Source of the DNA: an uncultured Oribacterium sp.
Lineage (GTDB): Bacteria; Bacillota; Clostridia; Lachnospirales; Lachnospiraceae
NCBI GenBank assembly: GCA_902485915.1
Contig: CABTMH010000091.1
Location: 1-5,631, forward strand
Direction of reading: 5' to 3'
Length of the DNA stretch: 5,631 bases
Of the stretch, positions 5,516 to 5,631 are shown in pieces. A program made the position numbers and the translations under genes. A model generated the notes under the pieces. That model ran no database searches, was not told the origin of the DNA, and was given only the letters and a program-made list of their open reading frames with translations. Every line of letters starts with the position of its first letter. Position 1 is the stretch's first letter.

Positions 5516-5631
5516 AGCTTATCCCCCTTACTCTTGCCCTTTTCCTTCATATCCACAAACTGATACTTGTTGCCACGCGCCAAAAAAACGCTCCGCCTTC
5601 CACTTATCACAGCACTTCTCCTGGCCGTAAA
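5512..5631 (-). pseudogene. 3' end of an unrecognised gene, frame broken at a T7 run
   Basis: Two minus-strand frames are open to the right edge. One, read from 5629, has natural-looking codons before the run of seven T (minus strand; 5588-5582) and encodes Y-G-Q-E-K-C-C-D-K-W-K-A-E-R, but afterwards uses CAA-CAA and stops at 5528. The other carries AGG-AGA-AGG-CGG before the run, unlike its neighbours, but afterwards reads plausibly as N-K-Y-Q-F-V-D-M-K-E-K-G-K-S-K and ends at 5512 with an ATGA overlap on def. A T6 run would join the good halves into one protein with a lysine-rich tail. It may be a sequencing or assembly error, a true frameshift, or simply one of the two frames uninterrupted. 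I do not recognise the product. Confidence 0.4.

Noticed and set aside
4550..5563. A 337-codon open frame on the plus strand
   Set aside because: It lies antisense to the DUF436 and def genes, both with full family motifs, and spans the gap between them. Its product is rich in His and Arg with no recognisable domain, as expected of a shadow frame in moderately GC-rich DNA.

Overview
The window reads as a chromosomal segment of a Gram-positive anaerobe of the Bacillota, probably a gut or oral Clostridia/Lachnospiraceae- or Erysipelotrichia-type organism. The basis is strong AGGAGG-type ribosome sites, a sigma-A promoter with a cre-like site, a short clostridial-type peptide deformylase, a DUF436 (YwlG-type) protein, and a mannose-family PTS built from separate IIA, IIB, IIC and IID genes. 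The lineage call is inference. All genes that I can support lie on the minus strand, so the biological order runs from high to low coordinates.

Region 1 (about 5631 to 3546) is a housekeeping-type cluster. It holds the 3' end of an unrecognised gene that appears to contain a frame break at a 7-base homopolymer, a short peptide deformylase (def), a 120-base gap, a DUF436/YwlG-family gene, and a YggS/PLPBP-type PLP-homeostasis gene. The DUF436 and yggS genes overlap by 4 bases. Downstream of yggS lies a compact GGGG/CCCC hairpin, then a strong intrinsic terminator whose G-U pairs and U-tract show that it works on the minus strand.

Region 2 (3545 to 3380) is an AT-rich regulatory zone. It contains three TAACCAT-like repeats, a cre-like palindrome overlapping the -35 of a good sigma-A promoter, and an AT-rich inverted repeat in the leader.

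Region 3 (3379 to 1) is one tightly packed operon: a two-SIS-domain Amadori-type sugar-amine 6-phosphate deglycase (FrlB/FraB/GfrF family), a HAD-superfamily sugar-phosphate hydrolase, and PTS components IIA, IIB, IIC and the start of IID, which runs out of the window. The simplest model is that the PTS imports a fructosamine or glucosamine-type glycated amino acid, such as fructoselysine or glucoselysine, and phosphorylates it on C6. The deglycase then splits it into a hexose 6-phosphate and the free amino acid. No separate kinase is needed, which fits its absence. The HAD enzyme is the unexplained member and may be a phosphatase for a toxic intermediate or a side product. No RNA genes, CRISPR arrays, insertion sequences or phage genes were seen.
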